A DNA stretch of 64,000 nucleotides from Macrotrachela quadricornifera. Taxonomy: Eukaryota; Rotifera; Eurotatoria; Philodinida; Philodinidae. The notes below the pieces were generated by a model that worked only from the letters and a program-made list of their open reading frames with translations, had not been told where the DNA came from and searched no databases. Made by a program: the position numbers and the translations under genes. Within the stretch, counting starts at the first letter, position 1. Each line of letters begins with the position of its first letter. The stretch lies in assembly GCA_022393335.1 (NCBI GenBank), contig JAJEKB010018820.1:1-64000 (forward strand), given 5' to 3'. This document shows positions 27,083 to 39,030 of the stretch, one piece after another.

Positions 27083-29743
27083 ATGACCACATATAATAAT
27101 GTTAAAACATCATTAGATAATTCTCATAGTCTTATTAAACGTTCTATTATTATTTGGTTAGATATTGATATAAATCATGCTAATGAAACTATAACAAATT
27201 CATTTAATACTATTCAATCTATTGTTGATTCTATTGAAATATTTATTAATATAAATGAATGTATTCAATATATTGATACAATAAAAAATGAAGAAATATT
27301 TTTAATTATTATTGATTCTTTTGATCAACAACATATTCGTCTTATAAATCTTATTGAAGAAACAAATCAAATTAATTCAGTTTATATATATTCAAATGAT
27401 TTATCAAAAGAAATAATTTGGAAAAATGAATGTAAAAAATTTCAAGGAATATTTCCTGATATTAAACATATATGTAATATACTTGAAGAAAATATTTATT
27501 CATTAAAATCAAATCCTTCTATAACAAGTATTATTTCTTCAATAGATGCAGATCAAAATGAACTTGATCAAACATTTATGTATTCAAAATTATTAACAGA
27601 TATTATTTATAAAATTGAATATGATGAAAATCTAAAAAATCAATCATTCGATTTTTGTCGTGAACAATATATTGACAATAATACACAATTAAAAATAATT
27701 GATGAATTTAAAGAAAATTATTATAAGAATTCACCAATATGGTGGTATACAAAAGACTCGCCTGCTTATTTATTAATTCGAGATGCATTTCTAACACAAA
27801 ATATTAATATTTTAATACAAATGGGTTTTTTTATAAAAGATCTTCATCAAGCAATTAAAAAAATACATTCAGAAAAAAATCTAACTATAAAATTTACTGT
27901 TTATCGTGGTCAAGGAATGTTAAATATTGATTTTGAAGATTTTCGAAAACAAAAAGGTGGTCTGTATGCTTTTCATAATTTTACATCAACAAGTACTGAT
28001 CAAGAAGTAAGTCTTCATTTTGCAAAATGTGCACTAGTTGATTTAAAAAAAGTTGGAATATTATTCGAAATGGAAATTGATCCATTAATTTGTTCAATAC
28101 CATTTGCTTCTGTAAATAATACTAGTTATTTTTTAGAAGCAGAAAATGAAATATTATTTTCTACACATACAGTTTTTAGAATAGGTGAATTTAATCAAAT
28201 TGATGATCGATTATGGAAAGTTAATTTAATATTAACTCGTGATATTGACCAACAAATGATATATTTTGTTAAATATATACGAAATGAAATTTATGGTATA
28301 ACTAATTGGCATTCACTTGCTATATTATTATATAAAATGGGTATATATGATAAAGCTATTGAAATATTTAATAAAATTATGGAAATCACTAATGAAAATG
28401 ATAATGATAAATTTATGATAACATTAGCTTCTATTTATAATAATTTTGGTTTAATATATGATTCAATGGAAAATTATTCGAATGCACTTGCATGGTATGA
28501 AAAAGCACTTGAAATTCAACAAAAAATTCTTCCTTCAGATCATCCATCATTAGCTACTGTCTATAATAATATTGGAATGATATATCGATCTATGGGAAAT
28601 TATCCTCAAGCACTTTTATATTGTGAAAAAACACTTGAAATTAGATTAAAATCTTCTTCATTAAATCATAAATCACTAACTACAGTTTATAGTAATATTG
28701 GTATGATATATGAAGCACAAGGAGATTATAAAAATGCTTTATTATATTATAAAAAAGCTTTTGAACTTCAAAAATGTTCATATCCACTTTATCATCCAGA
28801 ATTATGTCTCAGTTATAATAATTTTGGTGGTATATATTGTTTAATGGGAAATTATTCAACTGCATTATCATATTATGAAAAAACATTTCAAATTCAAGAG
28901 AAATTTCTTCCCTCTGATCATCCATCAATGGCAATTATTTGTAATAATATTGGTCATGTATATCAATTAATGGGACATTATCTTACTTCAATATCATATT
29001 ATGAAGAAGCTCTTACAATTCAAGAAAAATTCGGTTCACCAAATCAATTATCATTAGCAGTTACATATAATAATATTGGTTTAGTATATCGATTAAAAGA
29101 AAATTATTCAACTGCACTTTCATATTATAAAAAAGCATTAGAAATCGAAGAAAAATCTCTTTCATCAAATCATCCATCATTAGCTTCTACTTACAATAAT
29201 CTCGCTGCTGTATATCAATCAATGGAAGAATATACGACTGCACTTTCATACTATGAAAAAACACTTGAAATATGGCAAAAATCTCTTCCATCTAATCATT
29301 CATCATTGGCTACTATTTTTAATAATATGGGTAGTGTTTATGATTCAATAGGAAATTATAAACAAGCTCTTTCATATTATGAAAAAACAATTGAAATTCA
29401 ACAGCAATTACCATTAAAAAATCATTTAGAATTAGCTAGTACATACAATAATATAGGAGAAGTATATCGATCAATGAAAGATTATCCAAAAGCATTATCA
29501 TACTATCAAAAAACATTAGAAATTGAACAGAAAATTCTTTCGAATAAACATCCATCATTAGCTACTACTGTAAATAATATGGCTATAGCATTTGATGCTA
29601 ATAATCAATATGATAAAGCATTGGAATATGCAGAACAAGCTTTTGATATTTTTTGTCATGTATTTGGACCAAATCATTCTCAAACAAAACAAAGTCAAAT
29701 ATATCTAAATCAATTACGTCAAAAACTATTACCAACTACATAA
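27083..29743 (+). CDS. Arginine ADP-ribosyltransferase fused to about 10 TPR repeats, intronless
   Basis: One uninterrupted frame of 886 residues from the first ATG; the frame extends 12 codons further to a TTG. Residues about 20-165 form an N-terminal alpha/beta domain of unclear role. Residues about 215-390 are an ART fold with the R-S-ExE signature: Arg in TVYRGQGM (275), FTSTSTD (302-304) and EAENEILF with the Glu pair at 354/356. This is the arginine-specific mono-ADP-ribosyltransferase type that transfers ADP-ribose from NAD. From about 425 to 865 there are ten consecutive 42-residue TPR units of kinesin-light-chain style (YNNIGMIYRSMGNYPQAL...HPS), preceded by one degenerate unit; these are usually protein-binding. 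No signal peptide or membrane segment is apparent, so it is probably cytosolic. The lack of introns contrasts with every other intact gene here. Substrate unknown. All catalytic residues are present. Confidence 0.9.
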   Translation: MTTYNNVKTSLDNSHSLIKRSIIIWLDIDINHANETITNSFNTIQSIVDSIEIFININECIQYIDTIKNEEIFLIIIDSFDQQHIRLINLIEETNQINSVYIYSNDLSKEIIWKNECKKFQGIFPDIKHICNILEENIYSLKSNPSITSIISSIDADQNELDQTFMYSKLLTDIIYKIEYDENLKNQSFDFCREQYIDNNTQLKIIDEFKENYYKNSPIWWYTKDSPAYLLIRDAFLTQNINILIQMGFFIKDLHQAIKKIHSEKNLTIKFTVYRGQGMLNIDFEDFRKQKGGLYAFHNFTSTSTDQEVSLHFAKCALVDLKKVGILFEMEIDPLICSIPFASVNNTSYFLEAENEILFSTHTVFRIGEFNQIDDRLWKVNLILTRDIDQQMIYFVKYIRNEIYGITNWHSLAILLYKMGIYDKAIEIFNKIMEITNENDNDKFMITLASIYNNFGLIYDSMENYSNALAWYEKALEIQQKILPSDHPSLATVYNNIGMIYRSMGNYPQALLYCEKTLEIRLKSSSLNHKSLTTVYSNIGMIYEAQGDYKNALLYYKKAFELQKCSYPLYHPELCLSYNNFGGIYCLMGNYSTALSYYEKTFQIQEKFLPSDHPSMAIICNNIGHVYQLMGHYLTSISYYEEALTIQEKFGSPNQLSLAVTYNNIGLVYRLKENYSTALSYYKKALEIEEKSLSSNHPSLASTYNNLAAVYQSMEEYTTALSYYEKTLEIWQKSLPSNHSSLATIFNNMGSVYDSIGNYKQALSYYEKTIEIQQQLPLKNHLELASTYNNIGEVYRSMKDYPKALSYYQKTLEIEQKILSNKHPSLATTVNNMAIAFDANNQYDKALEYAEQAFDIFCHVFGPNHSQTKQSQIYLNQLRQKLLPTT

Positions 29744-30381
29744 ATGTGCTGATAAATACAATTTAATTCTCTTTTATATTAAAATTGAATTTCTTTTATA
29801 CATATCCTAGATCCATACAACGATTCTTTTAGTATATTTATCATATACTAGTTTATTTATACTTTTATTATTTTTTTGTAAATTTTATTCCTAAAATGAG
29901 TGACCTGATAATTTCATTAAAAATTGTTGAACAAAACATTGAATCATTTGATCATAAACAAATTAACTATTTTAATGATATATATATATATTGTAAGTAG
30001 TATTCAAGACCAGAATTCATTATGAAAAAATTTTCATTTTATATCATTTATTTTGCATAAATCATAGCCATTCATAAACACTAATAGAAAATTTATAAAC
30101 AAAATTCAATTAGTTACATATCTTAAAAGAATTCAACAACAAGAAGTATATATAATACGATCAAAAAGAAACATTTAAAATGACAATAAAATTTTTATTT
30201 TTTTTTTGTTTATAACATATACAATAAATATAGAGATAGATTAGATGTTTAATAACAACAGAAAAATACAACAGACAAATACACATGACAATAGCAGACA
30301 TTTTATTTTTGTTTTATAGTTCTTTGTCCAAAAAAACGATAATTATTGAATAAAAGACATTATTCTTTTATTTTTGTCTCA
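29744..30381. other. Intergenic spacer between two convergent genes
   Basis: About 640 bp containing the 3' ends of the ART-TPR gene (+) and the kinase gene (-). AT-rich with a (TA)n run at 29980-29990; polyadenylation-type AATAAA occurs on both strands. No gene seen. Confidence 0.5.
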
Positions 30382-32906
30382 TTATTCATTGGATCTTTCG
30401 TACATAGATTTAAATTCAGTCCATACAGGATCTTCACGTTCTCCAGTAAGCCAATTTGATGATGATGGAAGTTGTTGTTGTTTAGATGAAAAATCATATT
30501 CTGTACGTTTTTCAATTTCACGTAAACTTTTATATAAATGAAAATCTGCAAACCATGCATGAAAAAGTGCTTCCTAAATTAAACCAAATTATTTAAAAAC
30601 AAAACATATATTAAAATCTTTTTCAAAAACTTACAGTTGATCTAATACGTGTTATAGCTTGAACAACTAAAAGTTTATTTGAAATAAGATCAATAGCTTC
30701 TTCTGTTATATCACGCCATCGTGGATGAGCATACATTAATTGTTTATTACGTACAATATCTTCAGCACGATGAACATCTTTTTCATCATAAGGTAATGTA
30801 CCAGATAAAGCTGCATAAAGAACAATACCAACACTCCACATATCAACTAATCGATTATAACCTTCTTCACTGCGATAAATTTCTGGTGCACAATAAACTT
30901 TCTAAAATAAATAATAGATTATTAAAAAAAAAAAGAAACAAATTTCTATAAAATTTTATTAAATACATACTGTTCCTACACGTGTTTTACGAAATGAATG
31001 TTCACCAATAATTCTTGAATAACCAAAATCAGCTAATTTTACCAAAGGTAAATCATTTTTATATTTTATTGTTGATTGTTTATTAGTATTATTATTATTA
31101 GGTGGTATTGGTTTAATAAATGATATAAGAATATTTTCACATTTAACATCAAGATGACCACAATTATTTAAATGTAAATATCTTAATGCAATAATAACTT
31201 GATATATAAGCATTTTACTCATATTTTCATCAAGCCATTTATTAGGTGATTCCATTATATATTTACACATATCAGTTTCCATACGTTCAGTAATAATATA
31301 TACAGCATCACCACGTTCAAAATAAGCTTCTAGTTTAAGAATATTAATCTAAATATAAAATTTTAATTAATAATTTCTTTTTTTTATATTCATGAAAATT
31401 AATTTAATTTACATGATTGAATTTATAAAGATGATCGATTTCTTCATTTGTTCGTCGAATATCTTCTTCACTACAATTTGCTTTTTCAATACATTTAATA
31501 GCAACTTTACTTTTTGTTGATTTTCGAATAGCACCTACTACTCGTCCAAATTGACCTTACAAAAAATAAAAAATTAATTTTTTATTAAAGATTACTTTGA
31601 TTTTTAAATTATTTTATATATATATACCTTCTCCAATTTTTTCACCAGTAAATGTATAAAGTTCATGTAAATCTTTATCTTCATTATCTCTTCCATGTGG
31701 TGGACGTCGATAAATACTTGTTCTTCGTTTTAAATTACCAGTTTGTTTTGTATTAGTTGGTGCTGTTGATGGTGTAGCAGTAGATGAAGCATTAGCTAAT
31801 GATTCCCATAGATCTCGAATTGATGAATAAAATTGTGCTGTTTGCATTTGTAAATCATCAGAATCACTTTTTTTTCCAACACATAAAATAAATTTATTTT
31901 GAAAATGTATTTCAAAAATATGACCTCGTTCATCCATAAAATGTGTTAAAATAAGATCACTTATTTCAGTTAATGCAAAAACTGTATCAATATCAGTATT
32001 TTGACGTGTTTGTTGTTGTTGTTGTTGTTGTTGTGAAGTAGATATACTTGATAAATTTGTAGTTAATTTTAATGTATTTGGTGTTAAACGAAATAAATAT
32101 CTTCGAAATATATCAGTACCACTAATACATGCTGGAAAAATACCTTCATCAATAATAGTTGTAGCTACGACAGATTGTTCAGTTTCTTTTGAAGTATTCG
32201 ATGATGGACTATAGATAGGTACAGTTGTATTACCTGGTGTTAGTGTTGAATTTGATGCAGTTGATGGTGCAGGAACAAATGGATTAACAAAACTAATTTG
32301 TGATGGTTGAGTGATTGGTGTAGTAGATTTTGATGGTGGTGATGGAGGATCAGTAGGTGTTAAACAATCATCAAGTAAAAATGGTGCACAATCTTTATGA
32401 TATATCATACGACATTTTCGACAACGAAAACCTTGCCGATATATTCCTGTAATAAGACGTGAACATTTTGAACAATTTGTTGGTACATTTAATTGACATC
32501 GATATAAAGCATGTGGATTTTGATTAATTTCAACAGGTACAACAACTAATTCAATTAATGAATTTTGTTCAATATCTGATAATTGAGCAATTGGTACCAT
32601 TGTTAGATCTGTTGTTGGAATTCGAAATAAATAAAGTGTATAACGTTCAATCATTGGTAATGTTTTTGAATTAATTGCAATTGATCGTATCCAACTTTCT
32701 GCATCGCGATAAATTTTATCAATTATTGAACTTGATACATCATTTACTGGATATCGAAATGATTTTTGTTGAAAACCAAATTTTAATGTGACTGATATTG
32801 CATCTGTACGTAGAAGTTTTTCTAATAGAGCAGCTGATTGTACTGATGATGGTGCAGCTGATGTTCCTGATGATGATGCTGTTGAAGTTGCTGGTGTACG
32901 TGACAT
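30382..32906 (-). CDS. PRKD: Protein kinase D-like Ser/Thr kinase, 5 exons
   Basis: On the minus strand exons 32906-31628, 31555-31413, 31348-30971, 30901-30635 and 30573-30382 give 752 residues. Domains in order: an N-terminal ubiquitin-like dimerisation domain (about 36-126), one C1 zinc domain with all ligands (His132 to Cys181, H-x12-C-x2-C spacing), a PH domain (about 254-373) interrupted by a Gln run, and the kinase. The kinase has GEGQFGRVV, Lys447 in VAIK, Asp541 and Lys543 in HLDVKCENI, and DFG at 581-583. The loop IIGEHSFRKTRVGT resembles the PKD activation loop (SFRRS) with the second Ser replaced by Thr596. PKD relays diacylglycerol/PKC signals at Golgi and plasma membrane. Vertebrate PKDs are about 900 residues with two C1 domains; here only one is present. 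The catalytic loop to DFG segment carries a Pro/Asn-rich insert (about 552-570). Confidence 0.92.
31998..32034 (-). repeat. CAA/CAG-type run encoding polyglutamine in the PKD PH domain
   Basis: A TTG/GTT trinucleotide run on the + strand encodes eight consecutive Gln residues (about 292-299) in a loop of the PH domain of the minus-strand kinase gene. Its length may vary between alleles. Confidence 0.85.
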
Positions 32907-34734
32907 TGCACTTCTTTTTTTTAAACTATAATAATCGAATATATTTTTATTTTCAACTTAAAAATTAATCGTTAGAAAAAAAAACGAGAAGATCTAATCT
33001 AACTTTATGAAAGTTGACATAGCTGTTAACATTATTATAATAAAATAATTGTTCGATTCTTTGGTCTTTTTTTTCTCATTTCTTTTTTTCTCTTTAACTA
33101 CTCTCGTTTTTCTTTGCCATTTTTTTTCTATATTTTTTTTTCTTCACATCTTTATTGTTTGAACTGGTAGAGCATCGTTATATATATATATGCATGCTTT
33201 ACAGATGGGGTATTTAATAAGTCATACATCATAGCAGTACAATATGACTAATATGTCATTTATCTTTGCTTACTGCAATAGAAGAAAAAAAATGCGAGCA
33301 ATTCTCAAAACGAAAATATTAAAAAATAGTCTATAGAAAGAATATTGACTGAAGAATTACAGCAGCATGTTGTTCTTTTATTATTTTTTACACATCATAT
33401 ATCTCGAAATGTATGATAAAAGAAAAAGGAAGTTCACTGATTTATTAGCAAGCACCACTCCGTTTTGTGAATAAATATAAAATTTACATGTATGACATGC
33501 TAAGTAAAATAACTAAAAAATCATACACAGAAAATAATGTTAGTTAAAATGTACTGGTTTGATTTATTAAATGAATATTATCATATATATATATATATAG
33601 TTAATTTATTTAAAATTAACTGGAAATATACTTTGCCTATAGAAAGTAGATAATTAATAAAATTTATGAAAAGATTACAAAACTTAAGTTTATTGTTATA
33701 AAATTAAAAATGAATTGACTAATGTGTATATAATAAAAATTGGTTTAAATGTAATATGAATCTAAATAAATATTATATCATTAACAAGAATTTTTTCTGA
33801 TATAATCAATTAACTTTACTAAAGAATTTCTACATTTATACGATTAAGATTCAGTTTAAAGCAAAAAAGAAAGATATATTAATAATTCAATAAAAATTTA
33901 TTTGAGTTAAGAAAAGAAAAACATCTGTTCAAAAAATTATTGATTATTGACAATGATATTACATATTTTTTTTTGTAAATGAACATGAGGTTTGATAAGA
34001 TTAAAATATTGACAGATACTTTCATTTATCTAATGTGAGATGAATGTGTGAAAAAAAACACAACCATATGTTTTGCATTTTTAAATAATTATTAAGTCAA
34101 TATGACATATTTTTTACCTTACCGTACTAAATAAAATGGTCCAATAAAAGAATTTTTTAAGAGACGAACAAAAGTATTCCTAATAAATATTGAAATGATA
34201 TTAATCTTCATCAATCAATGTCATGTTTTAACTAATACATTTAAAAGTTCTAAGAATTTACGTCATACATATATTGAATTAAAGAAAATCCGCATGAAAA
34301 TATATATTTAATATTTATTTGACAGAAGAAATATGAATATATTAGAAAATTATCTATCTTTCTATAAAAGAATTTTGACAATGTTTGCTTTTAATTAAAA
34401 TTACATAATATTACTCTAATAATGATAGATATTGAATATTTTATAAAAATAAAGTATTATTTTTGTTAATTTTTGTTAGCATTTAGTTTCTATAAATAAG
34501 GTAGACTAAAAATTAAAGGTAAGAAATGCAGAAAGAATATTACAAACAAAGGATGAGTGGTTCATTTGTGTTAACTTAAATTCAAATTGAATAATACTTA
34601 TGTTTACCTAAAAGTTCGGAAAAGTAACAATTGGTCGAAAAAGAATTTGGTCGCATACGACAGAATCAGTTACATTATAGTTTATTCAATAGCAAAAAGC
34701 TGATAGAAGAGAAAACAAAAATTAATTCAATTAC
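32907..34734. other. AT-rich upstream region of the PKD gene, no gene seen
   Basis: About 1.8 kb that must contain the kinase 5' UTR and promoter. It shows T/pyrimidine-rich tracts at 33059-33145 and (TA)n runs at 33180-33190 and 33582-33598. No coding segment with family similarity or splice support. Confidence 0.45.
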
Positions 34735-36785
34735 AAATTTAGTGCTAATTCTTCGATTTGTATAAGTAGTGTTGAATGTGAAGAAAGTAATAAATTCTTT
34801 AAACGTTTACTATAATCTAAATATTTCTTAGTCTGAAATGTGGATTGATCAGCATTAACTTTAACAATTTGATCATAACTATACTGTTCTTCCTTCTAAA
34901 GACTTTGAACAAATACCCAGAGCGACAAATGTTCACATTCAATAACGGAATTAAATCTTCAGTGGCAAGCTTCGGCTTGGTTATTCGTTTGCATTGAGTC
35001 ATTGATAGTTCGTTGATACATATTCCATAAGTCGACAGGATATCTTGGGTTGCACGTCCATTTGGTCATCTTCTTTCAATATATGTATCTTCGAAATAAT
35101 CGAGAACTGGTTCCAGAACTGATAATAAAGATACGTAGAGATCGTCGAATCCTTGATTAATGTCGTGAGATGGAAGAAATGCTAATGCAGCAATTTTATT
35201 GTCATCGTAGGCGAATTTCAAATTATTTTCGTAGTTGTTTTTTAATCCAAGATCCTATAAATAAGATTTAACATCCATCTAAGTTACAAAACTAAAAAAA
35301 CTTGAAGCTTTCGCTGAATACTTTTCTGTGAATGAAAGAAGCATGTTGATATTCGTAGACATAATTTATTCTCTTCCCCCGATAGTTAAATTAATTTATT
35401 TTAGTATAATAAACATTTACAAATAATAATATGTGGCGTTTAGTTGTTTGAAAACACAAAAATTCTTAGAATATTACACTCATACATTTATATTCATTCA
35501 TAACAAATTGGCCGATTTGGTAGTCAATTAGTTCTCATTTTATGTAACATTATAATAGTGATATAGAACAAGACGGTGGAAGTAATGGACTGGACGATTG
35601 TTTCATTTCCGTATTACTATTATAATGTTACATAAAACAAGAACAAATAGACTGTCAAATTTGCCTATTTATTATGAATGAATCAAAATGTATGAATGTA
35701 ATATTGTAAGAATTTACGTTTTGTATTTTGTGTGAGTAAGTTGTTTTTCAAACAATGAAACGTCACATTATTATTTGTAAATGTTTATATACTAAAACAA
35801 ATTAATTTAACTAGAAAAGGAAGAGATTAAATTATGTATACGAATTCAACAATATTTCTATCACGCCAAGAAACATGCTGACATTGACAGTGAATTGTGT
35901 GGTATATTAAAACTCTCTTGGAACGTGTTAATTGCTGCTCTTTGGAAATCGATCATAGTTGACTTAGGATTTCATGAAGGACATAAACGACGTAATTCAT
36001 TAATTAATTTTTGATAAGTCTGCTGTTGTTTGTGTGAGAGTGACGAAAAGACTGATGGAAATATCCCATTTTGATCGATACCGTGTACAGTATATAATTG
36101 TATAAAAATAACTGGTGTAACCTATCATAAAGATTAAGCAAATCATCTTTGCATATTAATACGTTTAGAACTGACGTAGTAAATATACTTTGAATGTTCA
36201 GTCAAAGAATGTTTCTTCAAGAATTTTCAGTTGCTCAGGAGATGAAAACAACATTAAATGCTGATCACCAGATCCAGAATCAAATTGTAAAAATGAAACA
36301 TTTCTAATTGTTGTTGTTAAAGAAGTTGGAATAGTTGTAAAATTTTTATCATGTGGAATTTATGGTAAATCATTTTTTTGACGATGTCAAGGAATGTTTC
36401 TTTTGATATATTTTAAATTCGGAAGACGAGTTACCATTTGATCAGATGCACCGTTTAAACAATTGTCATTAATCTGTTGAGTACCTTCTGTAGTAGTCAC
36501 TGCAGGAGAATGTATTTCGTCTTCGATTAATAAGAATTCAGTGTTGACAACAGTTGCAGGATGATTATGATCATTATTATTGAATAAAATCGCATTTTTT
36601 TTATGTCTTTATGAATTCGTCCTTTGCATTTTATTGTTCTGCAATACTTACATTTCCAATAAGCTTTTTTATCATGATTCGATCAATTTTATAATTAAAT
36701 CCATTGAGCATAAGTAAGGGTTTGGTTTTTCCCTTTGTGGAAATGTTGAAAGATGGCATGTTTCTATGAAAGCGACTGATCATTT
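34735..36785 (-). pseudogene. FLYWCH/MULE transposase-like pseudogene, split by a hairpin element
   Basis: Read on the minus strand from 36785. A FLYWCH-type zinc finger (LMLNGFNYKIDRI, then after a one-base shift YWKCKYC and CKGRIH) is followed at about 36110-35900 by the MULE transposase core (IQLYTVHGIDQNGIFPSVF, then PKSTMIDFQRAAINTF). A truncated CFLA block comes next, where the family has CFFHL. After the inserted element at 35385-35811, DLGLKNNYENNLKF, IAALAFLP, LEPVLDYFEDTYI and TNNQAEACH continue the same family order down to about 34735. Stops in the C-terminal part (for example where a Trp follows EACH) and frameshifts show it is inactive. Such proteins derive from Mutator-like DNA transposases and form host multigene families in invertebrates. 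Confidence 0.82.
35385..35811. mobile_element. Hairpin element (MITE), 427 bp, TA-flanked
   Basis: Two long inverted arms (about 35385-35563 and 35607-35811) share GTTAAATTAATTT ends, TAAACATTTACAAATAATAA and ATGTAACATTATAATAGT in opposite orientation, with a centre of only about 40 bp. TA dinucleotides flank both ends (35383-35384 and 35812-35813). No reading frame. It sits within the MULE-like pseudogene and is therefore a later insertion. Confidence 0.85.
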
Positions 36786-38093
36786 CTCTCCTTGTAAAGA
36801 TTGGCTGGTCATTAGAGTTTTCAAAGTCTATTTACCAGAACCAATCGCGAATGCTCTGTCGCTCAATGGATTAAGCTTTAACCATGCTTCAGACTCATAG
36901 AAATTCAACTAAGACACACGAGACACAATTGTTTTATCATTGCTTAGCGTATGATAAGCTTCGACTAATATTCAGTGCGACTAATTGTCGTAGACTCCAA
37001 AAATTCGGATAACGGCGTGAGAGGAAAGAGATAGATCGCAATGATCAGAACTGTTTGTTAACACTAAATAAAGAATTGAATTCTATACAAGATCCGCCAT
37101 AAATTAAGTTTTTTTAATTGCTAGCACGACGGCTAAAAAATCAAAAATACTTTCAATAATTGTCAAAAGTTTATCTAAAATCGTCTTATCCTATTATAAA
37201 CAATTCATTTCCAAGCAAAACTCATGCCATATTTGAGATCACCGTCAAAAATTCAATTAGAAAACATAGATTTTATTAAACATAGTTTGTCTTTAAAAAT
37301 TTCCTCCTGATCTTCCTTGGATACTTTATACATAAGTATCCGTATATGGCTACCTTCGAACGAATTTGTAATCAAAAAGATTGTTTTACATAAAAAATAT
37401 ATTTTCCAATACAGTTGTTGATGTTGATCTCAACAATAACATTCATTTTTCTTAGAAATTAATTGTTAATGGTCAAATAAATCGTTTTCGGACATGATTT
37501 TAGTAATTTGTTGATGGGATTTAGAATTGTTAGTCATCGTACTACCATTTTAAAAACTTTACTGATAATGAATCTTGTAGAGAATTTAATTCTTTACTTA
37601 GTATTTATAAAAAGTTCGGATTACAATGACTCATTCCTCCCTTCTTATAACATTATCAGAAGTTTTGATTAATACGAAATAGAATAAAATTAATTTTACA
37701 CTTTGGAAGATATAGAGATGCGCATAATAATTTTCGATTGTTTTTTTTTGATGTTTCAATAAGTTGTATCAATCCTCTAAAAATACTATAAACATATTGT
37801 TAGCAGAGACACCATTGAATGAAGAGAGAGGGAAGGTACATCTCTCCTCGTGACCAAAAATATATCTGAAAAGGGATGCGAATAAAAAAGCTTCTTGCAA
37901 GAAGAAATTATTTTTCTCCTGATATGCACCCCTCAATCTCAAGCAAGTACTCCCCGTAGAAAATTCATAGCTGCGACGCTGAATATTAGATTGGACATTT
38001 GAATGAATCGTATGGTTCACTAATTTATTTAATGTTATTTGTAATTGAATTACAAGAAGATAATTAATGGAAAGTTTGAGACAAAATTGAATT
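36786..38093. other. No recognisable gene
   Basis: About 1.3 kb between the MULE-like pseudogene and the 3CxxC gene. It is somewhat less AT-rich in places and carries scattered short frames (one of 83 codons on the minus strand at 37769-38020) without family resemblance. It may be older transposon debris. Confidence 0.4.
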
Positions 38094-38711
38094 TTATTTC
38101 CGTTTTGTCAAAGTTTGATATATTTCTTGGCATCGATCATGAGCACATGCTTCACATAAATCCTTTCGATGTGGTCCACCACCAAATCTACCTTGTGGAA
38201 CATCAGTAACAGGAATAATATATTCGTCCATATCAACATCACAATCACGTCTGCCCTCATAACATCTTTGTAAGATATAGAGAAGCAGACGCTGAACTGT
38301 ATACCATACTTGCTTATAATCATTACAAATTCCTATATGATAGGTATCATCCGTGTCGTCACATTCTCTACAACGTAGGCCAAATCGTTTCATTCGAACT
38401 ATTCCACGTCCTGTACGAGAATCAAGATGGAATCGAAATAAAATCATGCTCCATGAGGATTGCCAGAAGTGCCGATGGTTACATTGATAACTGCAATACA
38501 AAAGAAAAATTTATTTAGTTATGTTATTTCATATTTTAAAAACTGACTCTGCACGAGTTCGGTATAGTATTTCAAACCAATCTGATTTTGATTTTGGTTT
38601 GAGCTGAAAGCCAGCGTTGGTTAGTCTTTCAAATTTCCAATGATGTCCATATGGTAGAGGCTCATGACAAAGAATTTGATTAAAAACAAGTTCAAATGTT
38701 CGAAACGTCAT
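38094..38711 (-). CDS. 3CxxC zinc-finger, receptor-transporting-protein-like
   Basis: Minus-strand exons 38711-38548 and 38490-38094, joined in phase 2 across a 57-bp intron, give 186 residues. The 3CxxC zinc-finger pattern of RTP-type proteins is clear: YQCNHRHFWQSS (first pair and Trp), FRFHLDSRTGRGIVRMKRFG, LRCRECD (second pair), LQRCYEG and GGPHRKDLCEACAHDRC (third pair). In vertebrates RTP proteins help odorant and taste receptors reach the surface, or act in interferon responses; invertebrate members are uncharacterised. No C-terminal membrane anchor is seen, unlike vertebrate RTPs. The second Cys of the first pair is Arg, so zinc binding may be altered or use a nearby His. The gene stands alone between two decayed transposons. 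Confidence 0.78.
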
Positions 38712-39030
38712 TTTGTCTCAAATAAAAAATTGCCTGTCTGAAAGGGAACAATCTTAATAATACTAATCTTTCTTCAAAAATGTGTTAAGTAAATATTATA
38801 ACAGAACGAAAAAAGCAGGAACTAGTTGCATGTTGTATTTTTATGTGCACGAAATTCATGCATACGCATCTTTTTTCTTTTCATTATGCATACTGATTCC
38901 GTGACATTAGTATTTTTCTTTTGATTTTTACAGTATTTTTTTCGACCGCTTACGAAAGAGCTGAAAGATAAGATGACAGTAATAAATAGAGAACCGATTA
39001 TCGGTTTGGGACGATTAAGATAAATGAAGA

